A stretch of DNA of 57,303 bases from Embleya scabrispora DSM 41855. GTDB taxonomy: Bacteria; Actinomycetota; Actinomycetes; Streptomycetales; Streptomycetaceae. Every line of letters begins with the position of its first letter. Positions within the stretch are counted from its first letter, which is position 1. The notes under the pieces were generated by a model. That model was not told the origin of the DNA. It searched no databases and was given only the letters and a program-made list of their open reading frames with translations. Below are positions 33,087 through 42,465 of the stretch, in pieces. The translations under genes and the position numbers were made by a program. The stretch is taken from positions 259-57,561 of the forward strand of contig NZ_KB889699.1 of assembly GCF_000372745.1 (NCBI RefSeq), read 5' to 3'.

Positions 33087-34261
33087 TCACGAGGTTGTCG
33101 GTCCTGACGCAGCACCACGGGTCGCTTGACCGAATTCCTGCTCACGTTCATGGGCTGCGGCCTGCTGCAACGTGCGGTAGCGGTGGAGTATCAGCGGATC
33201 ATCGGCCTGTTCGGCAGCCGCGACAGCGGCGGAGAGGACTCCGTCCATCCAAAGCCGAGGGATCCCTTGCAGATACTGGTCACTCGCGGCAAGCCGACGG
33301 CGAGCTGTGGAGTCGTCGGGTGTGAGCGGGACGAGGAGGAAACACTCCTTGGCGAAGTGCCACCACAGTCCTTGGCACGACCCCTGCTTGTCGGATGGCA
33401 GGACGCTCCGAACCTCTTCGAGTGTTTTCCACGCGCTCGAAGGGTCGTCGGCTCGTCGCTGCAACTGCGCAAGCGCAAGTAGTTTGCTCGCTTTTGCCCC
33501 CGGCCACGATGATTCGCTGATCGCGATGGCTTCTCTCTGCACCACCACTGCTTCGGTGAGGTAGCCGAGTTGAGCCAGGTGAAACTGGAGCGCGTTGAGC
33601 GTGGCCTCGGTGCGTGGCTCGCCGATTGCCCACTCGGTCATGAACAAACGGGATGCCTCGCGCTCGCCGAGGCGCGCGGCGTGGTGGGCCCAGGATTCGA
33701 GGCTCTCGTCGGCCGGGGCGGCCGGGAACCGTGCGCGTTGTCCGTTGAGCCACTCCTCAACGGCTGCGTCGGTGTGGCGGTCCGAGGTGATGTCGCCCAG
33801 GATGCGGTCACGATCAGGGTGGGCACTGGCTCGCACTGCTTCGACGGTGGCTGCGACACCTCCAGTCAGCAGGTGGTAGAGGTGGTAGCCGAGAGCCGTG
33901 TCGAAGCTGACGTTCTTGGCGGTCCAGTGCAGCCAGAGATCCTCCACCTGTCGGTGCTCGGCGACCAGGAAACCGGCCAGCGTCAGATCCGGGGCCATTC
34001 CCCAGGAGACGACCTCTTGGTAGAAGGTGGTCTGCTGTTGGAGGAGGAAGCGTAGGAGAGGAAGATCCTGGGGGCGGCGATCGTATTGAAGGGCCCACAG
34101 AACTCCGAAGCGGGCGGCCCTGTTTCGGTCGGTCACGTGACCTTCGTGGAGATGCTCCGCGAGGAAGGCCAAGTCGAGCCACGTCGCCGGGTCCTGGCGC
34201 GCTCGAGGTCTCTTCTCGGCCCACGTAGAAGTCGGTCTTGCTCGTCAGCGGTACTCATCAT
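33087..34261 (-). pseudogene. TPR-like helical protein coupled to tnpC, frameshifted at its 5' end
   Basis: The ATG overlaps the tnpC stop (ATGATGAG, GAGGGGAAG upstream). It encodes a start MSTADEQDRLLRGPRRDLER; then near 34190-34200 the coding frame changes and continues for about 350 residues (LAFLAEHLHEGHVTDRNRAA, YHLYHLLTGGVAATVEAVRA, FLLVPLTPDDSTARRRLAAS). The protein is helical, with no known catalytic motif. The overlap makes it a cargo gene of the transposon operon. One base restores the frame. Confidence 0.55.
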
Positions 34262-34665
34262 CTTCCCCTCGTTTGATCCCTCGTGATTCTGTCTGCTCGT
34301 TGCTCGCCGAGTGCACGGGCGAGCTGATCCCGAAGGCCCCGGTTCTCTTCCGCCAACTGCCGGGAGCGTGCGTTGGCCGCCTCCAGGCGCCGCAGCAATG
34401 AGGCCTCCGACGTGCGCTGACGCGCGGGGAGCGCAGACGAGGGTGCTCGCCGATGTGCTGCCCGCAGGCGCTCGACTTCAGCTCGCAGATCCGGCTGACC
34501 GTAGAGCCAGGACCGCGAGACGCCCGCTCGTTTTGCCACTGCCTCGAAGGTGATCGGTTCGCCGGCGGCGTCCAGGGCGCGCAGCGCCTGGACTGCCTTG
34601 GAGCGGGTGAGTTCGCTGCGGCGGTGGGCGTCTTCGATGATGTGGCGGCTGTTGTCAGCTCGCAT
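34258..34665 (-). CDS. tnpC: TnpC, Tn554-like transposition accessory protein
   Basis: A 135-residue protein of the DUF6262 type: an HTH-like EPITFEAVAKRAGVSRSWLY then a coiled coil (ASLLRRLEAANARSRQLAEE). ATG 34665 overlaps the end of tnpB by 11 bases. In Tn554 this protein modulates orientation and frequency of transposition. Confidence 0.75.
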   Translation of the reverse strand: MRADNSRHIIEDAHRRSELTRSKAVQALRALDAAGEPITFEAVAKRAGVSRSWLYGQPDLRAEVERLRAAHRRAPSSALPARQRTSEASLLRRLEAANARSRQLAEENRGLRDQLARALGEQRADRITRDQTRGR

Positions 34666-36898
34666 CGGCGGTCGCCCCCGGCTCGTCGGCGTCGGTTTCG
34701 AGGCCGGTGATGATCCGGTCCAGGTTGCCCAGGACCTGCCGGTTCATTTCGACCACACGGGTCTGGCCTCGCGTATCGGCGGCCGAGATGATCTGAAGGA
34801 CTTGCTGGCGCTGTTCGCGGTGCAGAGGGAGGAACTCGCTGGTGGTCACGAACATCGGGCACGTCAAACAAGCGTTGGCGTGCGGGCAGGTCTTCTGTAC
34901 CGGCAGTCCGCAGTAGCCGTTGGGCAGGGCCTGGGTCACGCGCCCGAGCCGCTGCTTGGCCCAAGTGGCCTCCGCCAGCGGGCCGGCAGGATCGACGGTG
35001 ACGTGCTCGCCCTTGATGTTGACTTTGCGGGCCTTCTCCCAGTGCCGGCGGACCGTGGAATCGTGCAATCGGGCGTAGTGAGCGGTCATTTCACCGGATG
35101 AATGATCGAGAAGGACGCGTACCACTTCCTGCGGGACGTCCCGGTTGATCAGCCTGGTCCCGAAGGTGTGGCGCCATTGGTGGGGCGTCAGGCGGACGGC
35201 GCGGCCGTGCTCGTCCCGGATATCGCACAGGCCGAGCCAATCGCGGAGTTGACCGCGGTAGGAGTGCGTGCTCAGGGGGGTCCGGCCATCGGGGTTCATC
35301 TTCGGGGCCGGGAACAACCACGGGCTGCCGTCCGGCCAACGACGCAGGATCCGCCGTTGCTGTTCGGTGATGGCCTGCTCGACTTCCTCGTCGATCGGGA
35401 CGAGGGCTTCGCGTTTCATCTTGCGGTTGACGTAGCGCAGGTAGGGGGCGTTGTCGCCGTCGCGCACGACGCAGTGGAACGCGATCGTGCTGGCGTCTCC
35501 GATGCGCAGGCCGCAGCGCATCAGGATGACCGTGAGAAGTCGGCTGTCGGGGTTGTGCCAGCGGTCGAGGTTGTCCGGCTGTTCGACTTGGGCCATGACG
35601 TGCTCGGCGAGCCCGCGGGGCAGGCGCTTCTCGGGTTTGGGGAAGTCGTCGGGGTAGAACGCGGCGCCGGCGGGCAGGGTCCGGTCCCATTCATGGCGGC
35701 GGATGGCGTAGAGGAACGCGCCGAGTGAGCTGATGTCCCTGCTGCGGGAGCGCACTGCGCGGGGGTCGGTGGCCAGGTCGGCCAGGTAGCGTTCCAGCGT
35801 CGTCCGGTCGACGGCGGCAAGGCTGATGATGCCGACCGGCGGTGAGGCAAGGAAGCGGGCGAGGCGAGTCACGGCCTGGATGTCGATATAGGTCTGGATG
35901 GGACTGCGGCCGATGCTGAGGCGCCAGCGGGCGAACCGCTTGGCCAGCTCGCGCAGCCAGGGCTGCGGGATGCCGTCGAACCGCAGCCGTTTGCGGCCCT
36001 CGATCCCGAGTCGGTGCAACTCCCAGATGTCCCTGGGGAATTCCGTCTCCCATCCGCTGCCGCAGAGCAGGTCCTCCAGACGCCGGTGGGCGTATCGCAG
36101 GAAGGCCGCCTGCCCGTTCTGACCGTGCTTCGCGGCGTGACGGGCGTCGAAGAACTCATTCCACTGTTCGATCGGCCAGTCCAGCAGCGAGGCGACCGGG
36201 CTCGCTGTGACCAGCGTGATGACCGGGCGCGCGACGGCAGCGGGCGTCTTGCCTTGGCGCTCGTCGTGCCGACACTGCAGGGCGTACTGCAGCTCCATTT
36301 TGAGTTGGCGACGATCGCCGAGCGGCCTGAAGTCGAAGCGGTCGTCGCCGTAGGACTCGCAGAGCACCGTGAACTCGTCGAGGTCCGGCCGACCCACCGC
36401 CTCCCAGCGCGACCGGTGGTTGACGCAGAATTGTGATCGCCCCTGCGTCCACAACGAGCAGTAGGACAACGCGCAGACCGGGTGATCGGGATTGTGGACC
36501 CGGTCGAGGCCGGCCAGCCATGCCGTGCGGTTCGGTTTTCCCGCCCGTTCCCAGAATCCGTGGTGCCGGACGCACAACCCTCGGCGGGTGCCGCCGTAGC
36601 GGCAGCCGGGCGCGACGCAGACGGTGAGTTCCCTGCGTCCGAGTCCCTCCGGAGAGGCGGCTGCGGCGAACCCCTCAATGTCGGGGCCGCCTTCGTCCTG
36701 CCACTGGTAGTAGTGGCCCTTGCAGAGCCCGCGGGTGCGCGGCTGTCGGACGCAGCCCGGCACCCGGCAGGGCGCGGAGTCGAACATCAGCGCGCCGCGT
36801 TCGGGGACGAAAATGTCGACCCGGAACTCTGGGCGGACTGCGGCCATCAGCTTGCCCAGCAGTCCCGATGCCGGCATCGGCGAAGCTGCGGTGGTCAC
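34655..36898 (-). CDS. tnpB: TnpB, Tn554-like tyrosine recombinase
   Basis: A 747-residue protein. The N-terminus has three Cys/His zinc-binding repeats (CRVPGC...GLCKGHYYQW, CVAPGC...GLCVRHH, CALSYC...FCVNHRSRW). A core-binding domain follows (PIQTYIDIQAVTRLARFLAS), then a tyrosine-recombinase catalytic domain: MRCGLRIGDAS (first Arg), TPHQWRHTFGTRLI (His-x-x-Arg), LLDHSSGEMTAHYARLH with the nucleophile Tyr. A last Cys cluster CPHANACLTCPMF completes the known TnpB tail. GTG 36898 overlaps the tnpA stop (GTGA). It appears intact. Confidence 0.85.
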   Translation of the reverse strand: MTTAASPMPASGLLGKLMAAVRPEFRVDIFVPERGALMFDSAPCRVPGCVRQPRTRGLCKGHYYQWQDEGGPDIEGFAAAASPEGLGRRELTVCVAPGCRYGGTRRGLCVRHHGFWERAGKPNRTAWLAGLDRVHNPDHPVCALSYCSLWTQGRSQFCVNHRSRWEAVGRPDLDEFTVLCESYGDDRFDFRPLGDRRQLKMELQYALQCRHDERQGKTPAAVARPVITLVTASPVASLLDWPIEQWNEFFDARHAAKHGQNGQAAFLRYAHRRLEDLLCGSGWETEFPRDIWELHRLGIEGRKRLRFDGIPQPWLRELAKRFARWRLSIGRSPIQTYIDIQAVTRLARFLASPPVGIISLAAVDRTTLERYLADLATDPRAVRSRSRDISSLGAFLYAIRRHEWDRTLPAGAAFYPDDFPKPEKRLPRGLAEHVMAQVEQPDNLDRWHNPDSRLLTVILMRCGLRIGDASTIAFHCVVRDGDNAPYLRYVNRKMKREALVPIDEEVEQAITEQQRRILRRWPDGSPWLFPAPKMNPDGRTPLSTHSYRGQLRDWLGLCDIRDEHGRAVRLTPHQWRHTFGTRLINRDVPQEVVRVLLDHSSGEMTAHYARLHDSTVRRHWEKARKVNIKGEHVTVDPAGPLAEATWAKQRLGRVTQALPNGYCGLPVQKTCPHANACLTCPMFVTTSEFLPLHREQRQQVLQIISAADTRGQTRVVEMNRQVLGNLDRIITGLETDADEPGATADAS

Positions 36899-38001
36899 CA
36901 CCGCGCCTCCTGTCCGGTCAGGAAGCCAGCGGCTTCCAGGGCCCGGCGGGCGTCCTCGGCGGACAGGTGGCCATAGATGTCGAGCGTGGTCGCGATCGAG
37001 GAATGACCGAGCAAGGTGCTGACCACCTCGATGGGCACCTTCCGGCGCAGGAGCAGGGTGGCCCGGGTGTGTCGGAACCAGTGGGGGTCGAAGTCGATGC
37101 CGCTCTCGCGGCGGATCCGCAGGACCAGGTCGTAGACGGTCGCGTAGCTCAACGGACGCCCGTAGGAGCCGCCCCACAGGTTGACGAACATGTAGTCGCT
37201 GTCCAGGTCGCCGTACTCGTCGTGCAGGTAGTCCGCGTAGAGCCGGACGATCTCGGCGCCGACGGGAACGGTGCGCGAAGAAGCGGACTTGGCCCGCGCC
37301 CGGTTGTCGTTGAGCCGGGGCGTGACCGTCAACTCGCTTTCTGCCGCGGCGAGATCCTCGTGACGCAGACCGAGTGCCTCGCCGATCCGGATGCCGGTCT
37401 CCCACAACAACGCGAACAGGAACCGGTCGCGCAACCGGGTGCACGTGTCCAGGATCGCCTGGACCTGCGCGGCGGTGAGTATCGTCGGATGCATACGGGG
37501 TGCCGTCAACTTGATCGTGCGGCGACGCTCCGGCCGGCCGCCGGACAGGTGGTGGAGGAACGGCTTCCATCCCGAGCGGCGGGCGCGAACGGGCTGCAAT
37601 TCCGTGACCAGATCACCCAGGTCGACACCGTGTCGCGCGTGGAAGACGTAGAGGCCGCTGACTGCGGACAGCTTCCGGTTGACCGTGGTGACCGAGCAGT
37701 GGTGATCCGCCGAGGGCAGCAGCGTGACCCCGCCGCCGCGGCCGTCGGGCGGCAGGCGCAGCCAGGCGACGAACTCGCCCAGGTCTTCCAGCCGAACCTC
37801 GCGCCAGTCCAGACCGCGGCGGTCGAGGAAGACGAACCAGTCCTTCGGATCGTGCGCGTACGCCTTCACGGTGTTCGGGGACCGCTCGATGTCGGTCAGG
37901 TAGGCCAGGTAACGCTCGATCGGCTCGACGGGCCCGGTATCACCCAGGACCGTCCACGACTCAAGCAACGAGGCGGGCATCACAACCCGCTGCACGATCA
38001 T
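36895..38001 (-). CDS. tnpA: TnpA, Tn554-like tyrosine recombinase
   Basis: A 368-residue integrase with a SAM-like core-binding domain (YLAYLTDIERSPNTVKAYAH) and a catalytic domain. The active-site set is present: ETGIRIGEALGLRHEDL (Arg), HWFRHTRATLLL (His-x-x-Arg), LLGHSSIATTLDIYGH (His and Tyr). ATG 38001 has GGAGG upstream. tnpA, tnpB and tnpC overlap and form one operon, the Tn554 plan, which integrates site-specifically without terminal inverted repeats. The genes look intact, so the element may be active. Confidence 0.85.
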   Translation of the reverse strand: MIVQRVVMPASLLESWTVLGDTGPVEPIERYLAYLTDIERSPNTVKAYAHDPKDWFVFLDRRGLDWREVRLEDLGEFVAWLRLPPDGRGGGVTLLPSADHHCSVTTVNRKLSAVSGLYVFHARHGVDLGDLVTELQPVRARRSGWKPFLHHLSGGRPERRRTIKLTAPRMHPTILTAAQVQAILDTCTRLRDRFLFALLWETGIRIGEALGLRHEDLAAAESELTVTPRLNDNRARAKSASSRTVPVGAEIVRLYADYLHDEYGDLDSDYMFVNLWGGSYGRPLSYATVYDLVLRIRRESGIDFDPHWFRHTRATLLLRRKVPIEVVSTLLGHSSIATTLDIYGHLSAEDARRALEAAGFLTGQEARW

Positions 38002-38119
38002 CGAACCTCCACGGAATCCGCGTGCTGGACCGCCGTAGATAACCACCTCCAACACGCGACTTCGAACTCGTCGTAGCCCCGTGCTGCACGTCGTGGACAC
38101 CATTCCGTGGACTCAAGAG

Positions 38120-38264
38120 AATCCAACAGCAATGCGGCCACGAGAACGCCAGCTCGACGTCGGTCTACACCTCGGTCTCCTCCGACTACAAGACCCGGGT
38201 GCTGCGGGCCGCGCTGGACAAGGTCATCGAGCAGGCCGAACAACAGAGGCAGGACCAGTCGTGA
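38120..38264 (+). pseudogene. tyrosine recombinase, extreme C-terminal fragment
   Basis: The frame reads CGHENASSTSVYTSVSSDYK then TRVLRAALDKVIEQ, the usual end of an integrase with the catalytic Tyr. The rest is missing, cut at about 38.1 kb next to the Tn554-like element. The stop overlaps the next gene's start (GTGA). Confidence 0.75.
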
Positions 38265-38605
38265 CCAGGAAGACGGGCTACCACTGGCTGCTGCGCGAGC
38301 GCATGGCCGCCCAGGGCATGTGGAAGACCACCGACATCGCGCCACTACTGGCCGAACGCGGCATCCATCTGTCCGCCGCGCAGATCTACCGGCTCGTCTC
38401 CGGCACCCCCGAGCGCCTGTCGCTGCCCATCTTGGTCTCAATCTGCGACATCCTCGGCTGCACCCCGAGCGACCTGATCAGCCCGCACATCGAGGCCGAC
38501 AGCAAACCGCGAAAGGCGGTCGGCGCGGACCTGTCCGACGACGTCCTGGACCTCAACCGCATCGGCCGGCCGCGCCGCGCCCGCATCACCCCGGACGCGC
38601 GATGA
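38261..38605 (+). CDS. XRE-family HTH protein of a recombinase operon
   Basis: A 114-residue Cro/C1-type DNA-binding protein (DIAPLLAERGIHLSAAQIYR, ILVSICDILGCTPSDLI). It is overlapped on both sides by recombinase genes (GTGA at its start, ATGA at its end). Such a middle gene is found in three-gene integrase operons of Streptomyces and probably regulates or assists integration. Confidence 0.75.
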   Translation: MTRKTGYHWLLRERMAAQGMWKTTDIAPLLAERGIHLSAAQIYRLVSGTPERLSLPILVSICDILGCTPSDLISPHIEADSKPRKAVGADLSDDVLDLNRIGRPRRARITPDAR

Positions 38606-39573
38606 GGGACGGCTCCACCCCGTGCGCCCGCTGCGGCCGGCGACGACGCCACTCTGCTCGTTGGCCCGACAGCGTGATCTGCGCGGCCTGCCACAAGGCC
38701 GCCGGGCGGTGTATCGGCGCTTGCGGCGAGTGCGGACGGCACCGGGTCCTGCCCGGCCGCGATGGCGGTCGGAATCTGTGCGCTCCCTGCGCGGGCATCC
38801 CTGGCTTCGCCTGCGCGACCTGCAACGCAGCTGATGAGGAAATGTGGAGCGTCCACGAATGCGTCCGCTGCGCTATGCGGCGGCGCCTGGCCGTGCTGCT
38901 GGACGACGGAACCGGCCGCCCCGCGCCCCGCCTCGGGCCGCTGGCCGACGCACTGTGTTCCGCACGCAACCCGATGAGCACCGAAGCCTGGCTGAGGTCC
39001 CGTCCGGTGCGGGAGCGGTTGAAGTCCATCGCGCGCGGCGATCTGGCCCGGGCCCACGAGGCGCTGTCCGCCTTGCCGCCTTCCGGCGGCGTCAACCACC
39101 TTCGCCAGCTGCTGATGTCCGTGGGCCTGTTGCCGCTCCAAGACACCGAGTTGCTGAAGTTCGAGCAGTGGACCAAGCACCTTCTCGACCGTATCGAACC
39201 AGCGGAGGACCGGCGAGACCTCGCCACCTACATCGCGTGGCACCACCGCCGCCGCCTGCGCGGGAAACTCGCCGACGGCAGCATCAAGCCGAAGACCTGG
39301 CGCACCGCGCAAAGCCAGATCAGAACCGCGGCCAAGTTCCTGGCCTGGCTCCGCGCACGAGATACGGCACTTGCGGACTGCACCCAGCACGACGTCGACC
39401 GGTGGTTCGCCGGAGGTCCCAGCACACGCAACTACGCACGGCGGTTCATCAACTTCGCCGTCCAACGAAGAATCTGCGGGACGCTCCGCGTCCCCTACGT
39501 CAAACACGGCCAACCTGTCGGCGTACACATGTACGTCCCCAGCCACGTACGGGTGAACGCGGCCAGTTGTTGA
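38602..39573 (+). pseudogene. zinc-finger recombinase-like protein, 3' part lost to IS21
   Basis: Begins MRDGSTPCARCGRRR with several CxxC knuckles (CGECGRH, CAPCAGIPGFACATC). A helical core-binding part follows (TAQSQIRTAAKFLAWLRARD). It runs to IS21-linked sequence near 39.56 kb, where homology stops. The missing continuation (RRLFTDDELSVGDRVAGLLV) is found 1.8 kb downstream at about 41.39 kb, so the gene was split by the insertion. Confidence 0.65.
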
Positions 39574-39625
39574 TGCCGTGAGTCCCATCGGTTGCCACAC
39601 TGCTGTGTGAGGCAGTTGGCGGAGG

Positions 39626-40090
39626 TGGCTCGCTGTGGTCTTGGATCCGCAGCTGCGGCACGTCGGCAAGGACTGCCTGGTCGCCTTCGACGGGAACCTC
39701 TACTCGGTGCCCGCCCGCCGCGTCCGCCCCCGCCAACTGGTCGAAGTGCGGGCCACCAAGTCCGAGGTCATGCTGCGCTCCACCCTCACCGGCGCGGGCA
39801 CCGACTCGCTGCTGGCGACCCACCCACGCGCCTTCGGGCGGGGCGTCCGCGTTGTCGACGAGCACCACTGGGACGGCCTGCCCACCGGCAAGGGACGCCG
39901 GACCACCACCGGCGACGCCCCTGCCCGGTCGCGTCCGCAGCCCGACAGCGAGGAAGCCCGCTCGCTGCAGTCCCTGCTGAACCGGGCCGCGGTCGCCCGG
40001 ATCGAGGTGGGCCGGCGCCCGCTGTCGGTCTATGACGAGCTGACCGGCACCCGGCCCTTTACGAACGGATCGACGGAGGAAGCCTCTTGA
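39626..40090 (+). pseudogene. IS21-family IstA, C-terminal fragment
   Basis: The frame reads RHVGKDCLVAFDGNLYSVPA and RVRPRQLVEVRATKSEVMLR, the C-terminal beta-barrel of IstA transposase. The HTH and DDE catalytic core are missing. The end overlaps istB by 4 bases, as in complete IS21 elements. Confidence 0.8.
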
Positions 40091-40857
40091 GCGAGCTGAC
40101 CGGCAGCCGCATCCGCTCCACCGCCCGCAAACTCGGCCTGCCCCACCTCGCGGAGACCGTCGACGAGTTCGCCAAACGCGCGGACGAGGCCAAGATGGGC
40201 TACCTGGACTTCCTCGACCTGGTGCTGTCCGAGGAGTGCGCCGTTCGTGACGATCGCCGGTTCCGCCAAGGCTTGCGGCTGTCGAAGCTGCCACATCACA
40301 AGACGCTCGACGAGTACGACGTCTCGTTCCAGCCCGAGCTGGACCCGCGCAAGGTCAAGGACCTCGCGACCTTGTCGTTCGTCGAAGCCAAGGCGAACGC
40401 CGCCTTGCTCGGCCCTCCCGGCGTCGGGAAGATACACATCGCCGTCGCGCTTGCGGTTGCCGCCTGCCGGGCCGGCTACTCGATCTACATCACCAGCCTC
40501 GACGACATGGTCCGCAACCTCACAGCCGCCGAAGCAGCAGGACGGCTGACCAGCAAACTCGGCACCTACCTGCGGCCGAGCGTCCTCGTGGTCGACGAAG
40601 TGGGCTACCAGCCACTCGAACGCGCCGAAGCGAACCTGGTGTTCCAGGTCATCTCCAAGCGCTACGAACGCGGTTCGATCATCCTGACCTCGAACAAGAC
40701 CTTCAGCGAATGGGGACAGGTGTTCGGCGACGAAGTCCTCGCCACCGCGATCCTCGACCGCCTCCTGCACCACTGCGACGTGATTTCCATCAACGGCCCC
40801 AGCTACCGGCTGAAGAACCGTCTCAAGGCCATCGAACGGGACAACGAGGTGGCCTGA
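40087..40857 (+). CDS. istB: IstB, IS21-family helper ATPase with altered Walker A
   Basis: A 256-residue AAA+ helper of IS21 transposition. N-terminal helical domain, Walker A LLGPPGVGKIHIAVAL, Walker B SVLVVDEVGYQPL, sensor IILTSNKTFSEWGQVFGDEV, and the usual end HCDVISINGPSYRLKNRL. In IstB proteins Walker A is normally GKT; here the Thr is Ile (ATA), which should impair Mg-ATP binding. With IstA truncated, the element cannot move by itself. Confidence 0.85.
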   Translation: MSELTGSRIRSTARKLGLPHLAETVDEFAKRADEAKMGYLDFLDLVLSEECAVRDDRRFRQGLRLSKLPHHKTLDEYDVSFQPELDPRKVKDLATLSFVEAKANAALLGPPGVGKIHIAVALAVAACRAGYSIYITSLDDMVRNLTAAEAAGRLTSKLGTYLRPSVLVVDEVGYQPLERAEANLVFQVISKRYERGSIILTSNKTFSEWGQVFGDEVLATAILDRLLHHCDVISINGPSYRLKNRLKAIERDNEVA

Positions 40858-40874
40858 GCACGGTTCGGGCCCGG

Positions 40875-41249
40875 TCAGTCGTCATCAAGGCGCTGGAGGA
40901 CCTGCGAGAACTCGCCGGAGTCGAGCAGGCCAGCGATCACACCGCTCATGCTCTCGATGCCGGGGTCCCGGACAATCAAGCCGTCCGAGCACCAGAAGTA
41001 CCGTCCGTCCAGCGCCTCACCGCTGGCTGCCCAGCTCTTCATCAAGCGGTCGACTTCGGCGAGGGTGAACACCGTCGCGCTCCACCGTGATCCGTCCATC
41101 AGCCGGACCTCGACATCGACGTTGCACACCGAGCCCAGGTCCTCATCCGGGTTGGGCAGGAACGATGCCTCGAACGCGTCCCTGCGAACCCGGTAAAACG
41201 GCCCGTCCCACCCTCGTTCGACCGACCCTGGCGATGCGCTGTCACCCAT
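40875..41249 (-). CDS. hypothetical protein
   Basis: A 124-residue acidic protein (GPFYRVRRDAFEASFLPNPD, VEVRLMDGSRWSATVFTLAE, GIESMSGVIAGLLDSGEFSQ). It has a beta-rich N-terminal and helical C-terminal part and no recognised family. Convergent with istB, inside the region that splits the zinc-finger recombinase gene. Confidence 0.6.
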   Translation of the reverse strand: MGDSASPGSVERGWDGPFYRVRRDAFEASFLPNPDEDLGSVCNVDVEVRLMDGSRWSATVFTLAEVDRLMKSWAASGEALDGRYFWCSDGLIVRDPGIESMSGVIAGLLDSGEFSQVLQRLDDD

Positions 41250-41384
41250 CGTGCGAGTGTCGTCGGTCGGCCAGACGATCTCAACCGAGTACCTCGACCG
41301 CAGTCCTGCCCGCGACCACTACTGGGGACGTTGGGCCGTACGCGGTTGGGGAACTCAAGTCGTACGCCGACACAACCCAACGCA

Positions 41385-41519
41385 CAGCCCCGCGCCGAGC
41401 GCATCGCCTTGGTCCGTCGCCTGTTCACCGACGACGAACTCTCGGTCGGCGACCGCGTCGCCGGACTCCTCGTCCTCCTCTACGCGCTGCCTGCCAGCCG
41501 CATCCGGGCTTGGTACTGG
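41385..41519 (+). pseudogene. continuation of the split zinc-finger recombinase
   Basis: QPRAERIALVRRLFTDDELS and VGDRVAGLLVLLYALPASRI fit the segment that should follow the truncated gene at 38602-39573. Homology ends again at about 41.52 kb. Confidence 0.5.
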
Positions 41520-41539
41520 TGGGCTTGCGTTGTGACCAC

Positions 41540-41780
41540 GCGCTGCCACGCCAGGATCGACCCCCGATGTCGCGCCGAGCAGCCGGGGGCCCGGATCGGT
41601 CTCGGCGATCCAGTCCAGAAGGTCCACTTGGTGCCGGCTGACGCGTCCGAGGTCGGGCCCGAAGCCGGGCCGGCCCGATGCCGTGCGAATCCTGTTGTCC
41701 GCGTCCAGCGAGGACCGCCAACTCGACAACGCCCCGAAGCCCACGACGTCGTGGACCATCCGCGCCGTCACCGAGAACAA
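41540..41780 (-). pseudogene. unidentified coding fragment
   Basis: The frame VTARMVHDVVGFGALSSWRS, GRPGFGPDLGRVSRHQVDLL, DWIAETDPGPRLLG looks like real protein but has no good start and no clear end. Unknown family. Confidence 0.3.
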
Positions 41781-41847
41781 GTCCGCCCGCCCGATGGGGA
41801 GATCGGCCTGGTCCGCGTGGGAGGTTCGGGCCCGGAAGGGCGTTCAT

Positions 41848-42305
41848 GGCCATGCGCGGCCACCGCTCCCCCGTCGCCGACGTAGCCGACATCGTCCGCC
41901 CCGACCACCGGCCCGACGCGTCGACCACAACGCTGTCATCGTGGGCCGTCGCCGTCGGCGACCGCCACGACGAGGCCGTCATGGGCCTGCTGCTGCCCGG
42001 GGCTATGGACCCACTGGAACGACGGGCCCGAAGAAACCGGCGTGCGGTCACGGCTGTGGGTCGGCGACGACGCCGGCACCTCCTGGGCGAGCATCGACTA
42101 CGACGGCAGGCAACTCGACACCTTCCACGTCCGCCAACACGGTCCCAGCCTCGTCTGGGACGAGGTCGAGACGGCCTGGCGCTGGTGGAACGAGCACGCG
42201 CGGCCCGCCTTCGACACCTTCGACCTCGACATCCACCCCGACGGAGAGCAGCGCGTGTGGTGCGACAAGACGCCCGATGTGACCTGGGCGGCGCCCGCAC
42301 ACTGA
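41848..42305 (+). pseudogene. methyltransferase C-terminal remnant (isoaspartyl O-methyltransferase-like)
   Basis: A first frame reads VADIVRPDHRPDASTTTLSS and WAVAVGDRHDEAVMGLLLPG. Another takes over with GVRSRLWVGDDAGTSWASID, FHVRQHGPSLVWDEVETAWR and ends with HPDGEQRVWCDKTPD. This looks like the C-terminal extension of protein-L-isoaspartate O-methyltransferase-like enzymes of actinobacterial RiPP clusters. The catalytic SAM domain is absent and one frameshift is present. Family assignment is from memory. Confidence 0.4.
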
Positions 42306-42453
42306 CCGCAGCCCGTCGATACACGTGCGGGGATTGCCATTGGGTTGGAGTGGCACTCGACCCGGCACGTATCGATCCGTGGGATGCGCGGATCGCGCGT
42401 CGCGCGCCCGAGAGCGGAAAGCGGCCCTCGCGAGGTCCCCGGACGGGCACCGA

Positions 42454-42459
42454 TACGCT
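42454..42459 (+). promoter_or_regulatory. leaderless -10 element
   Basis: TACGCT ends 6 bases before ATG 42466. Confidence 0.5.
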
Positions 42460-42465
42460 CAGGCG

